A DNA stretch of 9,101 nt from SZUA-217 sp036446835 (GCA_036446835.1 JAZFTT010000204.1:1-9101), one strand, 5' to 3'. Positions 1-6,552 are shown, counted from the first letter of the stretch. A program made the numbers and translations. The notes: generated by a model not told the origin, from the sequence alone.

Positions 1-495
1 AAGGCGATGTTCACCCATGTCGGTATCTATCAGTCGACGATCATCGCCAACCAGATCATGGGGAAGAGTCAGCTGATCCCCGACTTCGAAGCATTACCGA
101 GGGTCACGTTCACTGATCCTGAGGTGGCCGCAGTCGGCATCACCGAAGCAAACGCAGAAGAGCAAGGCTTCAGAGTGGCGATTGCCCTTAAACAGGTGCC
201 TTCCACTTTCAGAGGATGGCTCCACACCGTTGGCAACCGCGGAATCATCAAACTGATCATCGATGAACAGGAGAAGGTTCTCTTAGGTGCGACTGTCGTC
301 GGACCCAATGCAGGTGAGGTTCTCGGAATGCTCAGTCTCGCCGTCCACGAGAAAACCAAGATAGAACGGCTGAGAAGCATGATCTATGCGTTTCCCACCT
401 TCCACGGTGGCATCGGCGAAGCACTCGGAGCCTACGGCCGGGGGACGGGGAAAGTTGTTGATCCGACATACGAGACAAGCGCCTACCTCGACTGA
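1..495 (+). CDS. C-terminal part of a pyridine nucleotide-disulfide oxidoreductase (MerA/dihydrolipoyl dehydrogenase-like), 5' truncated by the window edge
   Basis: The frame is open from base 1 and ends at TGA 493-495, giving about 164 residues; family members are usually about 460-480 aa, so the FAD- and NAD-binding domains lie to the left of the window. What is present is the C-terminal dimerisation domain: PRVTFTDPEVAAVGITEA (typical of MerA/Lpd-type proteins), GATVVGPNAGEVLGMLSLAV, and the terminal FPTFHGGIGEAL. In lipoamide dehydrogenase and glutathione reductase the matching segment is HPTxxE, with His and Glu acting as the acid-base pair at the disulfide site. Here the His is Phe (codon at 391-393), although the Glu and a His two residues after the Thr remain. 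The C-terminal Cys pair of true mercuric reductase is absent. The substrate therefore cannot be assigned; a quinone- or NAD(P)H-linked flavoprotein reductase is possible. The ATG at 7 is an internal Met, not the start. It lies upstream of the selenoprotein candidate with a 300-bp gap, so co-transcription is not shown. Confidence 0.88.
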   Translation, partial: KAMFTHVGIYQSTIIANQIMGKSQLIPDFEALPRVTFTDPEVAAVGITEANAEEQGFRVAIALKQVPSTFRGWLHTVGNRGIIKLIIDEQEKVLLGATVVGPNAGEVLGMLSLAVHEKTKIERLRSMIYAFPTFHGGIGEALGAYGRGTGKVVDPTYETSAYLD

Positions 496-795
496 ACGAG
501 GAACAGTCGAAGTCGACGCTCTGCACGTTGAATTTCAGTCTGCTACAAACCGGTCACGCCAGTCTTCAACGAAAACAGACAAGCTCGCCGAAACGATGCA
601 ATGACCTCCTGAAATCGCAGCCGTTATGTGCGGGCGGTCGATGGAAGTCAGCGCCTTTTTGAGCCTGTGGCAAGGCTCCGGTAAGTCAGGTTTGCCGCCC
701 GTTTTGTCGAGCGTTGAGTGCCCAAGCGAGCTTTCGATGGCGGTTTGTTGCACGGCAACCGCACCAACGAGGTTCGCTACGTAGGATTGCTCCCT
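496..795 (+). other. 300-bp intergenic region
   Basis: I see no gene here that I would call. The reading frame of the next gene is open back to a GTG at 718, but that stretch does not resemble the DUF2652 N-terminus. The region holds one paired structure (631-701, listed separately) and a weak Shine-Dalgarno AGGA at 783-786, nine bases before the ATG at 796. I found no convincing -35/-10 pair. I also looked for a selenocysteine tRNA and did not find its anticodon-arm or T-loop signature. Confidence 0.5.
631..705 (+). other. Possible structured RNA or terminator-like fold
   Basis: CGGGCGG at 631-637 is perfectly complementary to CCGCCCG at 695-701, which is followed by TTTT (702-705). Nested inside is a 6-bp hairpin, GAGCCT (661-666) with AGGCTC (673-678) and the loop GTGGCA. 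AAGTCAG occurs twice within the fold. It could be a long-looped terminator for the upstream flavoprotein transcript, or a leader structure of the downstream gene. It matches no RNA family that I recognise, and pairing of this length can arise by chance in GC-rich DNA. Confidence 0.25.
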
Positions 796-2223
796 ATGAC
801 CCAGACGATGGTCGAGTCAGAGGCACAGCCGGTTCTGTTGATGCTGGTTGACATCAGCGGGTATACGCAGTTCATGGTGTCGCATGACAGGGAACTGCGG
901 CACAGCCAGATGATCATCGGGGAGCTGCTCGAGAGCCTGATGCACCAGGTTGAGGTGCCTTTACGCATCTCTTCGATCGAGGGTGACGCTCTTCTCCTCT
1001 ACGCGATCAAGAGTGGTGATGATGAGGTTTGGCGTCGTCGGAGCTCCAGTCTGGTTGAGCGCTTACTGGCCCTTTTCCGGGTGTTCCAGGAGCGGCTGGT
1101 CGAGATCTTGGCTTACAGCGTATGCAAGTGTGACGCCTGCGTTGAGGTCGGCGATCTCAAATTGAAGATCGTCGTCCACTCCGGCGAGGCGCTAGTCACC
1201 CATGTTGGGGAGTTCCCAGCGCTGTCAGGTGTAGATGTGATCACGGTGCATCGTTTAGCCAAGAACTCGGTGCCGGAAGACGAATACGTGCTGCTGACCG
1301 AGGCGGCGTACCGGGATCTCGCCCTGCCTCCAGAAGTCGAGGTGCGGGAAAGCAGCGAGAAATACGACACCGGTGTCTTCAAGACCTACATCTTCCTCCC
1401 GAACGTTGATGTCGAACTGGATGAGGAGGCCATCAGGGCTAGGTTTTCGGACGACAACGCCGCGGTAAAGATACTCAGGGACGAGATCTCCCGCGAGTAC
1501 ACCGATGTGGCCGACGACCCCGACCGGGGTTACCACTTCAACACCGGCCGGGCAGCATTGGCGATGAACGGCTACGAGCAAGAGTGGCTGGAAACGATTC
1601 CCGAGTCAGTCATGGCCTCCTTCTCCGGAATGGGCAACCCGTTCTTAATGGGCATGCCGGTAGACGGTGAATACGTGGTCGACATCGGCTCTGGGGCGGG
1701 CCTCGATTCGCAGATTGCGGGCCGGGCTGTCGGGCCTGCAGGTCATGTGATCGGTGTTGATATGACGGAAGCGATGCTGGATAAAGCCAATTCAGCCAAA
1801 GCCGAACTTGGGCTGGATCAGCTCGAGTTCCGTCACGGCTATGCGGAGTCGCTCCCGATATCAGACGGATGGGCGGATCTGGTGATATCGAACGGTGTCG
1901 TCAACCTTTCCCCTGACAAGGCTCGCGTCTTCAAGGAAATCTTCCGCGTCCTGCGGCCGGGCGGTCGGATTCAGATCGCTGACATCACCGTCGAGAAGGA
2001 GATCCCGGAGGGGGCGAAGAGCGACATCGACTTGTGGACCAACTGAATTGCCGGAGCGCTGCTGGAAGCAGCGCTAGAGGCCACGGTTGTGGCCGCCGGA
2101 TTCGAGGGGTTCGAGATCACGTGGAAGAAGAACGTGTTCGAGGGAGCCACTTTACCGAGCAAAGCAGTCGCCTATTTCGGCACGCGGGGTGTCAACTTCC
2201 GCGCGTACAAGCCTGATGCTTAG
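796..2223 (+). CDS. Probable selenoprotein: DUF2652 (cyclase-like) domain fused to an ArsM-like SAM-dependent methyltransferase, Sec417 encoded by TGA 2044-2046
   Basis: The product is 475 aa if TGA 2044-2046 is read as selenocysteine, or 416 aa if it terminates. Residues about 12-175 are DUF2652, related to class III nucleotide cyclases: VDISGYTQF (Asp19), EGDALLLYA (Asp64), CKCDAC (110-115), IVVHSG, and ITVHRLAKN. The two metal-binding Asp are kept; the Asn of the cyclase VNxxxR motif appears to be Ile149, so cyclase activity is doubtful. Residues about 270-475 are a class I methyltransferase: SAM motif I VVDIGSGAGLDS (294-305), acidic Asp322 in GVDMTEAM, ISNGVVNLSPDK (365-375), LRPGGRIQIADI (386-397), then LWTN-Sec-IAGALLEA, ending in AYFGTRGVNFRAYKP. 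ArsM-type relatives have LWTGCIAGA, so Sec replaces a conserved Cys. The other two ArsM Cys positions are Met279 (GMGNP) and Gly367 (ISNGVVN), so arsenite is not a safe substrate call. The start is ATG 796, after AGGA at 783-786; GTG 718 in the same frame is less likely. A stop mutation or a sequencing error is the alternative. Confidence 0.8.
2044..2075 (+). promoter_or_regulatory. Putative bacterial SECIS element with the recoded TGA codon
   Basis: TGA occupies 2044-2046. AGCGCTGCT at 2055-2063 pairs perfectly with AGCAGCGCT at 2067-2075, a 9-bp stem with the 3-nt loop GGA (2064-2066). Seventeen bases lie between the TGA and the loop. Bacterial SECIS elements sit within the coding sequence just after the UGA, with a short apical loop carrying a G in its first two positions; in E. 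coli fdhF the loop GGUC starts about 18 nt after the UGA. This hairpin matches that geometry. It lacks the bulged U seen in fdhF, but bacterial elements vary. The role inferred is SelB recruitment to insert Sec at codon 417. The stem also encodes Ala-Leu-Leu-Glu-Ala-Ala, so some pairing could be a by-product of codon choice. Confidence 0.7.
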
Positions 2224-2567
2224 CTTTCAACGAGCCGCGCTCCGCCCCGCCCATATCAACCGGTGCCGGCTCAAAGGGTCATCGCAACACTTCGGCGAGT
2301 TTCTCTGATGGTATTTCATCAATTCGTTCTGGAGCCCTTATGCCATGGGGAGGACCTCCGGGGCTCAAGTTCGACCATCGTTTGACCTGGATGCTTTAAC
2401 GACCCGAATCCACAACAACGACAGGCCTCCCGGCCCCAACACGTCCTTGTTCTCCGGGTCAGGAAGCTCTGGTCAAACTGCCTAGCTGGGACTTATTGGC
2501 ATCGTCGGGACCGTCAGCGTCTTCACTCGGCATGAGCTCGGGGAGTTGTTGTGGCTACGGTGGTTTC
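2224..2567 (+). other. 344-bp intergenic region
   Basis: No gene is called here. The hydrolase frame is open upstream to a TTG at 2496 and contains an ATG at 2532, but the residues before MCFDHDS look unlike the family. There is a hairpin with GAGCCC (2332-2337) pairing with GGGCTC (2361-2366) and an inner GGAGG-A-CCTCC; no T-run follows, so it is not an obvious terminator. GAGCCG (2232-2237) can pair with CGGCTC (2267-2272) across a long loop, again without a T-run. I saw no convincing promoter, and the T-loop-like GTTCGAC near 2370 has no surrounding tRNA fold. Confidence 0.5.
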
Positions 2568-3329
2568 ATGTGTTTCGATCATGATTCCGAACCTCCGGTC
2601 GCTGCCGGCGACCGTGCTGTCACCACACACGATTCGACGTTGACGGCGGTAGACGGCAACGAGTTCATGGTGTTTGAGGCGTACGGCGAAAAGTCATCGA
2701 GAGTGGCCATCATCGTGTTGCCTGACGTACGCGGATTGTTCCAGTTCTACAAAGACCTGGCCGCCCGGTTTGCGCAAACCGGCCACGACTCGATCGCTAT
2801 CGACTATTTCGGTCGTACCGCCGGTGTCGGGGAGCGTTCCAGCGACTGGGACTTCTGGCCTCACGTGGAGAGAACAACGTTGGACGGGGTACGTGAGGAT
2901 GTGGCTGCGGCTGTTTCCCGGGTCCGGGCCGAGGATCCGGACCGTCCCGTCTTTACTGTCGGGTTTTGTTTCGGAGGGTCGAATTCGTGGCATCAGGCGG
3001 CCAACGGGCTGGGGTTGTCCGGTGTGGTTGGTTTCTATGGGCGACCAGGCAGTGAAGATGACGGCGGTCCTATCGGCCGGGTCGATGACATGACCTGTCC
3101 GGTGCTGGCGCTAATGGGTGGTGACGACCCGAGCATCCCTCAAGACGCAATCGACAAGTTCGAAAAAGGGTTGAACGGTGCCGGTGTGCCCAACGAAGTG
3201 GTTGTGTACCCGGGAGCGCCACATTCGTTCTTCGACAGGAAATACCAAGAGTACGCCAGCGAGTCGGCCGACGCATGGAACCGTGTGCTGGCTTTTATCG
3301 AGGCAAACTGGCAGAGACATGACGATTGA
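2568..3329 (+). CDS. Dienelactone hydrolase family protein (alpha/beta hydrolase)
   Basis: The product is 253 aa, close to the usual DLH length of about 235-255. Classical members hydrolyse dienelactone to maleylacetate in chloroaromatic degradation, but many actinobacterial homologues act on unknown esters or lactones. The Cys-Asp-His triad is visible: Cys134 in the nucleophile elbow GFCFGG, Asp187 in GGDDPSIP, and His219 in PGAPHSFFD. The strand AIIVLPDVRGL (oxyanion region) and the segment DGVREDVAAAVSRV are also typical. The start at ATG 2568 gives MCFDHDSEPP, which I recognise as the usual N-terminus of actinobacterial members. ATG 2532 and TTG 2496 would add 12 or 24 residues, including a Cys pair (SCCGYGG), and have no better ribosome site. 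No signal peptide is seen, so it is cytosolic. The stop overlaps the start of the next gene by 11 bases, which implies co-translation. The natural substrate is not deducible. Confidence 0.9.
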   Translation: MCFDHDSEPPVAAGDRAVTTHDSTLTAVDGNEFMVFEAYGEKSSRVAIIVLPDVRGLFQFYKDLAARFAQTGHDSIAIDYFGRTAGVGERSSDWDFWPHVERTTLDGVREDVAAAVSRVRAEDPDRPVFTVGFCFGGSNSWHQAANGLGLSGVVGFYGRPGSEDDGGPIGRVDDMTCPVLALMGGDDPSIPQDAIDKFEKGLNGAGVPNEVVVYPGAPHSFFDRKYQEYASESADAWNRVLAFIEANWQRHDD

Positions 3330-4152
3330 AATTGGTGAGTTTGGAATCTTCAGACGTGCCGCTGAGACAACTCCCGAGATTGCCCGGGAAGTGGAGCGGC
3401 TCGGTTTCGGTGCTCTTTGGTTAGGCGGTTCACCGAGTGGCGACCTTCGGACCATCGAGGGGCTGCTGGACGCCACGGATTCCATCCCGATAGCCACCGG
3501 GATCGTCAACATGTGGCATGACGATGCCAGCACTGTCGCCGACTCTTATAACCGTGTGAGTGAACGCCATCGGGGACGGTTCCTGCTCGGTGTCGGCATC
3601 GGCCACCCGGAAGCGACCTCTGAGTATCGCCGTCCATTGGCCACCATTCTCGATTACCTGAGCCGACTCGACGCCGCGGGCGTGCCAAAAGAGAACCTGG
3701 TGCTTGCCGCTTTGGGCCCCAAGGTTTTGGCTGCCGCAGCCGAGCACACCAGAGGCGCCCACCCGTATCTAACGACGCCTCGCCACACCCGGTTCGCTCG
3801 TGGGGTCATCGGTGACAGCCCGCTACTGGCTCCGGAGCAGACCGTGGTCGTCGAATCCGACCAGGAGCGGGCTCGTGAGATCGGTAGGGCGATGGTCAGC
3901 CGATATCTCAGACTGGTGAACTACCGCAACAACCTGCTGAGGGAGGGATGGACCGAACCCGAACTGAGCGACGGTGGGAGCGACCACCTCGTCGATGAGC
4001 TCGTCTTGGCCGGCACTCCGCACGAGATCGTCCAAGGCCTACGTCGTCATCTCACCGCCGGAGCGGACCACGTGTCGATCCAGACCTTGGGACCGGACCC
4101 TGTGTCCGGGTATCGAGCACTCGCTGAGATCCTCTTCGGCTCTTACCCTTAA
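3319..4152 (+). CDS. LLM-class F420-dependent oxidoreductase (MSMEG_4141-type)
   Basis: The product is 277 aa with the TIM-barrel pattern of luciferase-like monooxygenases: TPEIAREVERLGFGALWLGGSPSGD (18-42), IPIATGIVNMWHDDA (56-70), SERHRGRFLLGVGIGHPE (81-98), LAALGPKVLAAAAEHTRGAHPYLTTPRHT (129-157), and the C-terminal AGTPHEIVQGLRRHLTAGADHVSIQ. The compact size and the GIVNMW and PYLTTPRHT segments fit the actinobacterial F420-dependent subfamily known as MSMEG_4141. Such enzymes transfer hydride between F420 and a small organic substrate; the substrate is unknown. I chose ATG 3319, inside the end of the hydrolase gene, because MTIEIGEFGIF begins the first barrel strand and GGCAGAG lies just before it. 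The frame is open further upstream, but that would run deep into the hydrolase gene. The 11-base overlap suggests a two-gene operon in which hydrolysis and redox act on related compounds. Confidence 0.9.
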   Translation: MTIEIGEFGIFRRAAETTPEIAREVERLGFGALWLGGSPSGDLRTIEGLLDATDSIPIATGIVNMWHDDASTVADSYNRVSERHRGRFLLGVGIGHPEATSEYRRPLATILDYLSRLDAAGVPKENLVLAALGPKVLAAAAEHTRGAHPYLTTPRHTRFARGVIGDSPLLAPEQTVVVESDQERAREIGRAMVSRYLRLVNYRNNLLREGWTEPELSDGGSDHLVDELVLAGTPHEIVQGLRRHLTAGADHVSIQTLGPDPVSGYRALAEILFGSYP

Positions 4153-4171
4153 TAGAGAGCCGCCTATCCCA

Positions 4172-4200
4172 CGCCCAAACGGCGAGTTGTTTCGGTTTTT
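4172..4200 (+). terminator. Weak candidate terminator between convergent genes
   Basis: CGCC (4172-4175) pairs with GGCG (4181-4184) around the loop CAAAC. A T-rich stretch follows, ending GGTTTTT at 4194-4200. It lies 20 bases after the LLM gene stop and before the convergent sppA stop. The 4-bp stem is short, so this is a position-based guess. Confidence 0.25.
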
Positions 4201-4224
4201 GACATGTCAGTGGGGGTGGATCTT

Positions 4225-6039
4225 CTACAACCTTGCGGTGAAGCCTGGCATTGAGACCACCCCGGCACCGACAGCGGCTTGTAACTCCGCGGCGACATTG
4301 GCCACGGGTGCCAACGCTTGCATCATCTCTGTCAGCGCGGTTTCGTTATCGTCTCGTTTCAGCAGCAGGCTCACTGGCGACTTGGGTTTCGGGAACACTT
4401 GCACGCGGAACTTCTCCGGGTCGATCCCCGCCGATTCGGTGGCAAGTGTGTAGCTGCGGTCGAGTCCGCCCAGCTCATCTATCAGACCGCGTTCCACCGC
4501 GTCTGCTCCGCTCCATATTCTGCCCTTGGCGATTTGGCGGACATCGGCGGGATCGATGCCTCTCCCGTCAACCACCCGGGCGACGAACGTCTCATAGATC
4601 GAGTCGAGCTGAGCTTGCTGCCGGGCTCGTTCGGTTTCGGTGTAATCCTGGTCGGCGCTGTCAAACGTTGCGTTCTGTCCGTAGTGGACCTCATCAAATG
4701 TGATGCCCGCTTTGGCCCATGCCTCCTTCGTTACCAGCTTGCCGGTGACAACACCGATCGAGCCGGTGATGGTTCCAGGCTGGGCAACGATCTTGTCGGC
4801 GGAGGCCGCCACCCAATACCCCCCTGATCCCGCCACCTCTCCCATCGATACGATCACGGGTTTGCCTGCTCCGCGCGCCTGGTCGACAGCGCGCCCTATC
4901 ACTTGGGACGCCACTGCCGAACCGCCCGGGCTGTCCACTCGGAAAACGATCGCCTTCACTTTCTTGTTGTCAATTGCCGATCGGAAGGCTTTGGCCACGT
5001 CGTCGGACCCCATTGTCGGCTGCCGGGTGAGGGGATCGAACCGCGACTTGCCCTGGGCGACGGCTCCCGTGCCGTACACGAGGGCCACGGTCGGCCCGCG
5101 TCGATGGGGCCGACCCGCTCGTTTGAGATAGTTCGCGGCTTCCAGTTTCTTGGACTTGGCTCCCCACCCTTTCTCTACTCGGTCGTACACCTCGTCGCGA
5201 TAGAGAAGCTCGTCAACGAAACCCATTTTCACGGCCTCCGACGCCAGCAGAGGAGCGCGATCGATCGTGTCCCGCACGGCGGATTCCTCGAGGCCCCGCC
5301 CTGTCGCAATACCGACCACTAGCTGGTCGTAGTGTGATCGACGCAGCGCGGCGGTCGCTTCCCGATGCGGTTCCACCATATGGTCCTCCGTAAGCCTGTA
5401 CATGGCGGCTTTGTACTCGTGGCGGTGATCGATGCTGGGCACGATTCCCAGCTTGTCCAGCGCCCGCCGCACGAACGTGGCGCGGGAAAGCACACCGTGC
5501 ACGCTGAGGTCGCCGCCCGGCTGCAGATAGAACTTGTCGAACGCGCTCGCTATCAACATCTCCGGTAGCGCAGCCGCTGATCCCCCTTCGGCCAGAGCCT
5601 CGGAATATGCCACGGCCGGCTTTCCCGAGGCAGTAAATGACACCACCGCGTCGTGGACTTCTTCGGCCCGGGCAACACCGAAATCCTTGTAGCCCACCCT
5701 GGCCACGAGGCCCACGACCCGCTTGTCTGCGCGAGCCCTTGCCAGCACATCGACGACATCACGCACCGTATACGCATCGCCTGCCACCGCATTCGCCAAC
5801 GGTGAATCAGGCGTGTGCTCAACAACCCCTCGCGCTAGGTCGAGCTCGAGGATGATGCGACGCGGCACCCAGCTCTTGGCCAGGTTCCAGATAAGAAGTG
5901 CCGCGACCAGCACGGATGCAATGGCGAGTGCAGCCCACCAGCTGCTGAGAAAGTCTCCCACCGAGGCCACAACCACGATTCCGGCGACGACCCCGGCAAG
6001 AACGGCGACAGACAGCGAAAGTGTTTTGATGAGCTTCAT
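4225..6039 (-). CDS. sppA: Signal peptide peptidase SppA, 67K type (protease IV)
   Basis: The product is 604 aa, near the roughly 618 aa of the long two-domain SppA of E. coli; short forms are about half this length. SppA is a membrane-anchored serine protease that degrades signal peptides left after secretion. Two hydrophobic segments lie at residues about 5-27 and 33-52, so the N-terminus is membrane-bound. The N-terminal domain carries the general-base Lys210 in HEYKAAMYRLTEDHM, matching Lys209 of E. coli. The C-terminal domain has VALVYGTGAV, FRVDSPGGSAVAS (367-379), and the nucleophile Ser405 in GEVAGSGGYWVAASADKIVAQPG, followed by TGSIGVVTGK. The Ser-Lys dyad is therefore intact. No Shine-Dalgarno sequence precedes ATG 6039, but that ATG overlaps the stop of a small upstream frame as ATGA, which could couple their translation. 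The gene converges with the LLM gene, 72 bases apart. Confidence 0.96.
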   Translation of the reverse strand: MKLIKTLSLSVAVLAGVVAGIVVVASVGDFLSSWWAALAIASVLVAALLIWNLAKSWVPRRIILELDLARGVVEHTPDSPLANAVAGDAYTVRDVVDVLARARADKRVVGLVARVGYKDFGVARAEEVHDAVVSFTASGKPAVAYSEALAEGGSAAALPEMLIASAFDKFYLQPGGDLSVHGVLSRATFVRRALDKLGIVPSIDHRHEYKAAMYRLTEDHMVEPHREATAALRRSHYDQLVVGIATGRGLEESAVRDTIDRAPLLASEAVKMGFVDELLYRDEVYDRVEKGWGAKSKKLEAANYLKRAGRPHRRGPTVALVYGTGAVAQGKSRFDPLTRQPTMGSDDVAKAFRSAIDNKKVKAIVFRVDSPGGSAVASQVIGRAVDQARGAGKPVIVSMGEVAGSGGYWVAASADKIVAQPGTITGSIGVVTGKLVTKEAWAKAGITFDEVHYGQNATFDSADQDYTETERARQQAQLDSIYETFVARVVDGRGIDPADVRQIAKGRIWSGADAVERGLIDELGGLDRSYTLATESAGIDPEKFRVQVFPKPKSPVSLLLKRDDNETALTEMMQALAPVANVAAELQAAVGAGVVSMPGFTARL

Positions 6040-6203
6040 GACAGCAGGCTAGAGCCAGCAACCGCCCTGACTCCCAGCCAAGCATCAGCCACCACCCACA
6101 GACAGGACTGCTCCACGAAAAGGTTCGCAGACGACAGGTCAGATTCAGACTCAAAACCGAGAGTTGGGTTGTACCACTTCTCTGCGACATCACGATCTGT
6201 CAT
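6036..6203 (-). CDS. Possible small protein of 55 aa overlapping the sppA start
   Basis: The frame starts at ATG 6203 (MTDRDVAEKWYNPTLGF) and ends at TGA 6038-6036, which shares ATGA with the sppA start codon. The first half is polar and acidic. The second half (LFVEQSCLWVVADAWLGVRAVAGSSLLS) is hydrophobic but does not form a clean membrane helix. I recognise no family. Arguments for a real gene are the 4-base overlap and the lack of a ribosome site for sppA on its own. Arguments against are its short length and the weak site upstream (GCCGGTG). The frame stays open to 6335, but the extra residues look non-coding. Confidence 0.4.
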   Translation of the reverse strand: MTDRDVAEKWYNPTLGFESESDLSSANLFVEQSCLWVVADAWLGVRAVAGSSLLS

Positions 6204-6339
6204 CACCGGCGAGTACGGTCTGTGAGTATGAGATTCGTTGTTCCCACTGAGGCCGGAGACATGGCAACCGCTATTGGGTGATCCGATTAGGCCTTGGGTT
6301 TGAGGGCGATCGGCTCGGACGGTGGCACCTCCCATTACT

Positions 6340-6392
6340 GCCTCAGGTTGAGGGGATATAGGGGACGCCCCAACCCGGCCTCAGGTTGAGGG
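6340..6392. repeat. Two 15-bp direct repeats, each containing a palindrome, flanking a third dyad
   Basis: GCCTCAGGTTGAGGG occurs at 6340-6354 and again, identically, at 6378-6392, 38 bp apart. Each copy contains the palindrome CCTCA-GGT-TGAGG (6341-6353 and 6379-6391). Between them GGGG-ACG-CCCC (6361-6371) is a third dyad centred at 6366, the exact midpoint of the outer centres 6347 and 6385. The three centres are thus 19 bp apart. This looks like a multi-site operator for a dimeric DNA-binding protein. The half-site CCTCA/TGAGG resembles that of SoxR-type MerR sites, but the spacing is much shorter. The nearest downstream gene on the minus strand is the 55-aa frame or sppA, about 140-300 bp away. 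Confidence 0.6.
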
Positions 6393-6510
6393 AGAACGCG
6401 GCTTTCAGCCCGTAGCAAAAAGCTCGGCGTCGTCGACACGAGTACAGTGGCCATCGGGTCAGTTAGAACGCCTGGGGCTTGGCGTGCTCCGGGTCTTTCC
6501 TCATACAGGT

Positions 6511-6542
6511 CTGCTGGCCTGACGTGACCAGCTCAGCAGGCC
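6511..6542 (-). other. Overlapping inverted repeats just after the CoxL-like gene
   Basis: CTGCTG (6511-6516) can pair with CAGCAG (6534-6539). Alternatively GGCCTG (6516-6521) can pair with CAGGCC (6537-6542). The structure lies about 10 bases downstream of the minus-strand stop at 6553. It could stabilise the 3' end or contribute to termination, but no T-run follows on the minus strand, so I do not call it an intrinsic terminator. Confidence 0.3.
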
Positions 6543-6552
6543 AAAAGCGGCA

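Larger units (their letters stand above)
6204..6552. other. 349-bp intergenic region between the CoxL-like gene and the sppA block
   Basis: No supported gene lies here. The stretch holds the dyad cluster at 6340-6392 and the overlapping inverted repeats at 6511-6542, both listed separately. The plus-strand frame from 6479 to 6784 runs into the end of the CoxL-like gene on the other strand and has no family resemblance. Confidence 0.5.

Noticed and set aside
535..600. Selenocysteine tRNA suspected around CTTCAA at about 563
   Set aside because: No flanking anticodon stem, T-loop or long acceptor stem can be drawn around it.
656..678. Hairpin GAGCCT/AGGCTC as an intrinsic terminator
   Set aside because: On the plus strand the T-run precedes the stem, and on the minus strand the tract after the stem is A, so neither orientation fits.
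718..2046. Methyltransferase gene ending at TGA 2046 as an ordinary 416- or 442-aa protein
   Set aside because: The same frame continues after the TGA with residues that match the family to its normal C-terminus, and a SECIS-like hairpin follows. Termination would cut the methyltransferase domain short.
2044..2046. Frameshift as the explanation for the broken methyltransferase
   Set aside because: The sequence on both sides of the TGA is in the same frame, so no insertion or deletion is needed.
2034..2308. Short plus-strand frames overlapping the region after the TGA
   Set aside because: They are in other frames, show no family similarity, and overlap the better-supported Sec reading frame.
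2332..2366. GAGCCC/GGGCTC hairpin as a terminator of the selenoprotein gene
   Set aside because: No T-run follows, and it lies more than 100 bases after the stop. It is noted only in the intergenic description.
2382..2410. TTGACC as a -35 promoter element for the hydrolase gene
   Set aside because: No acceptable -10 hexamer occurs at 16-18 bases spacing.
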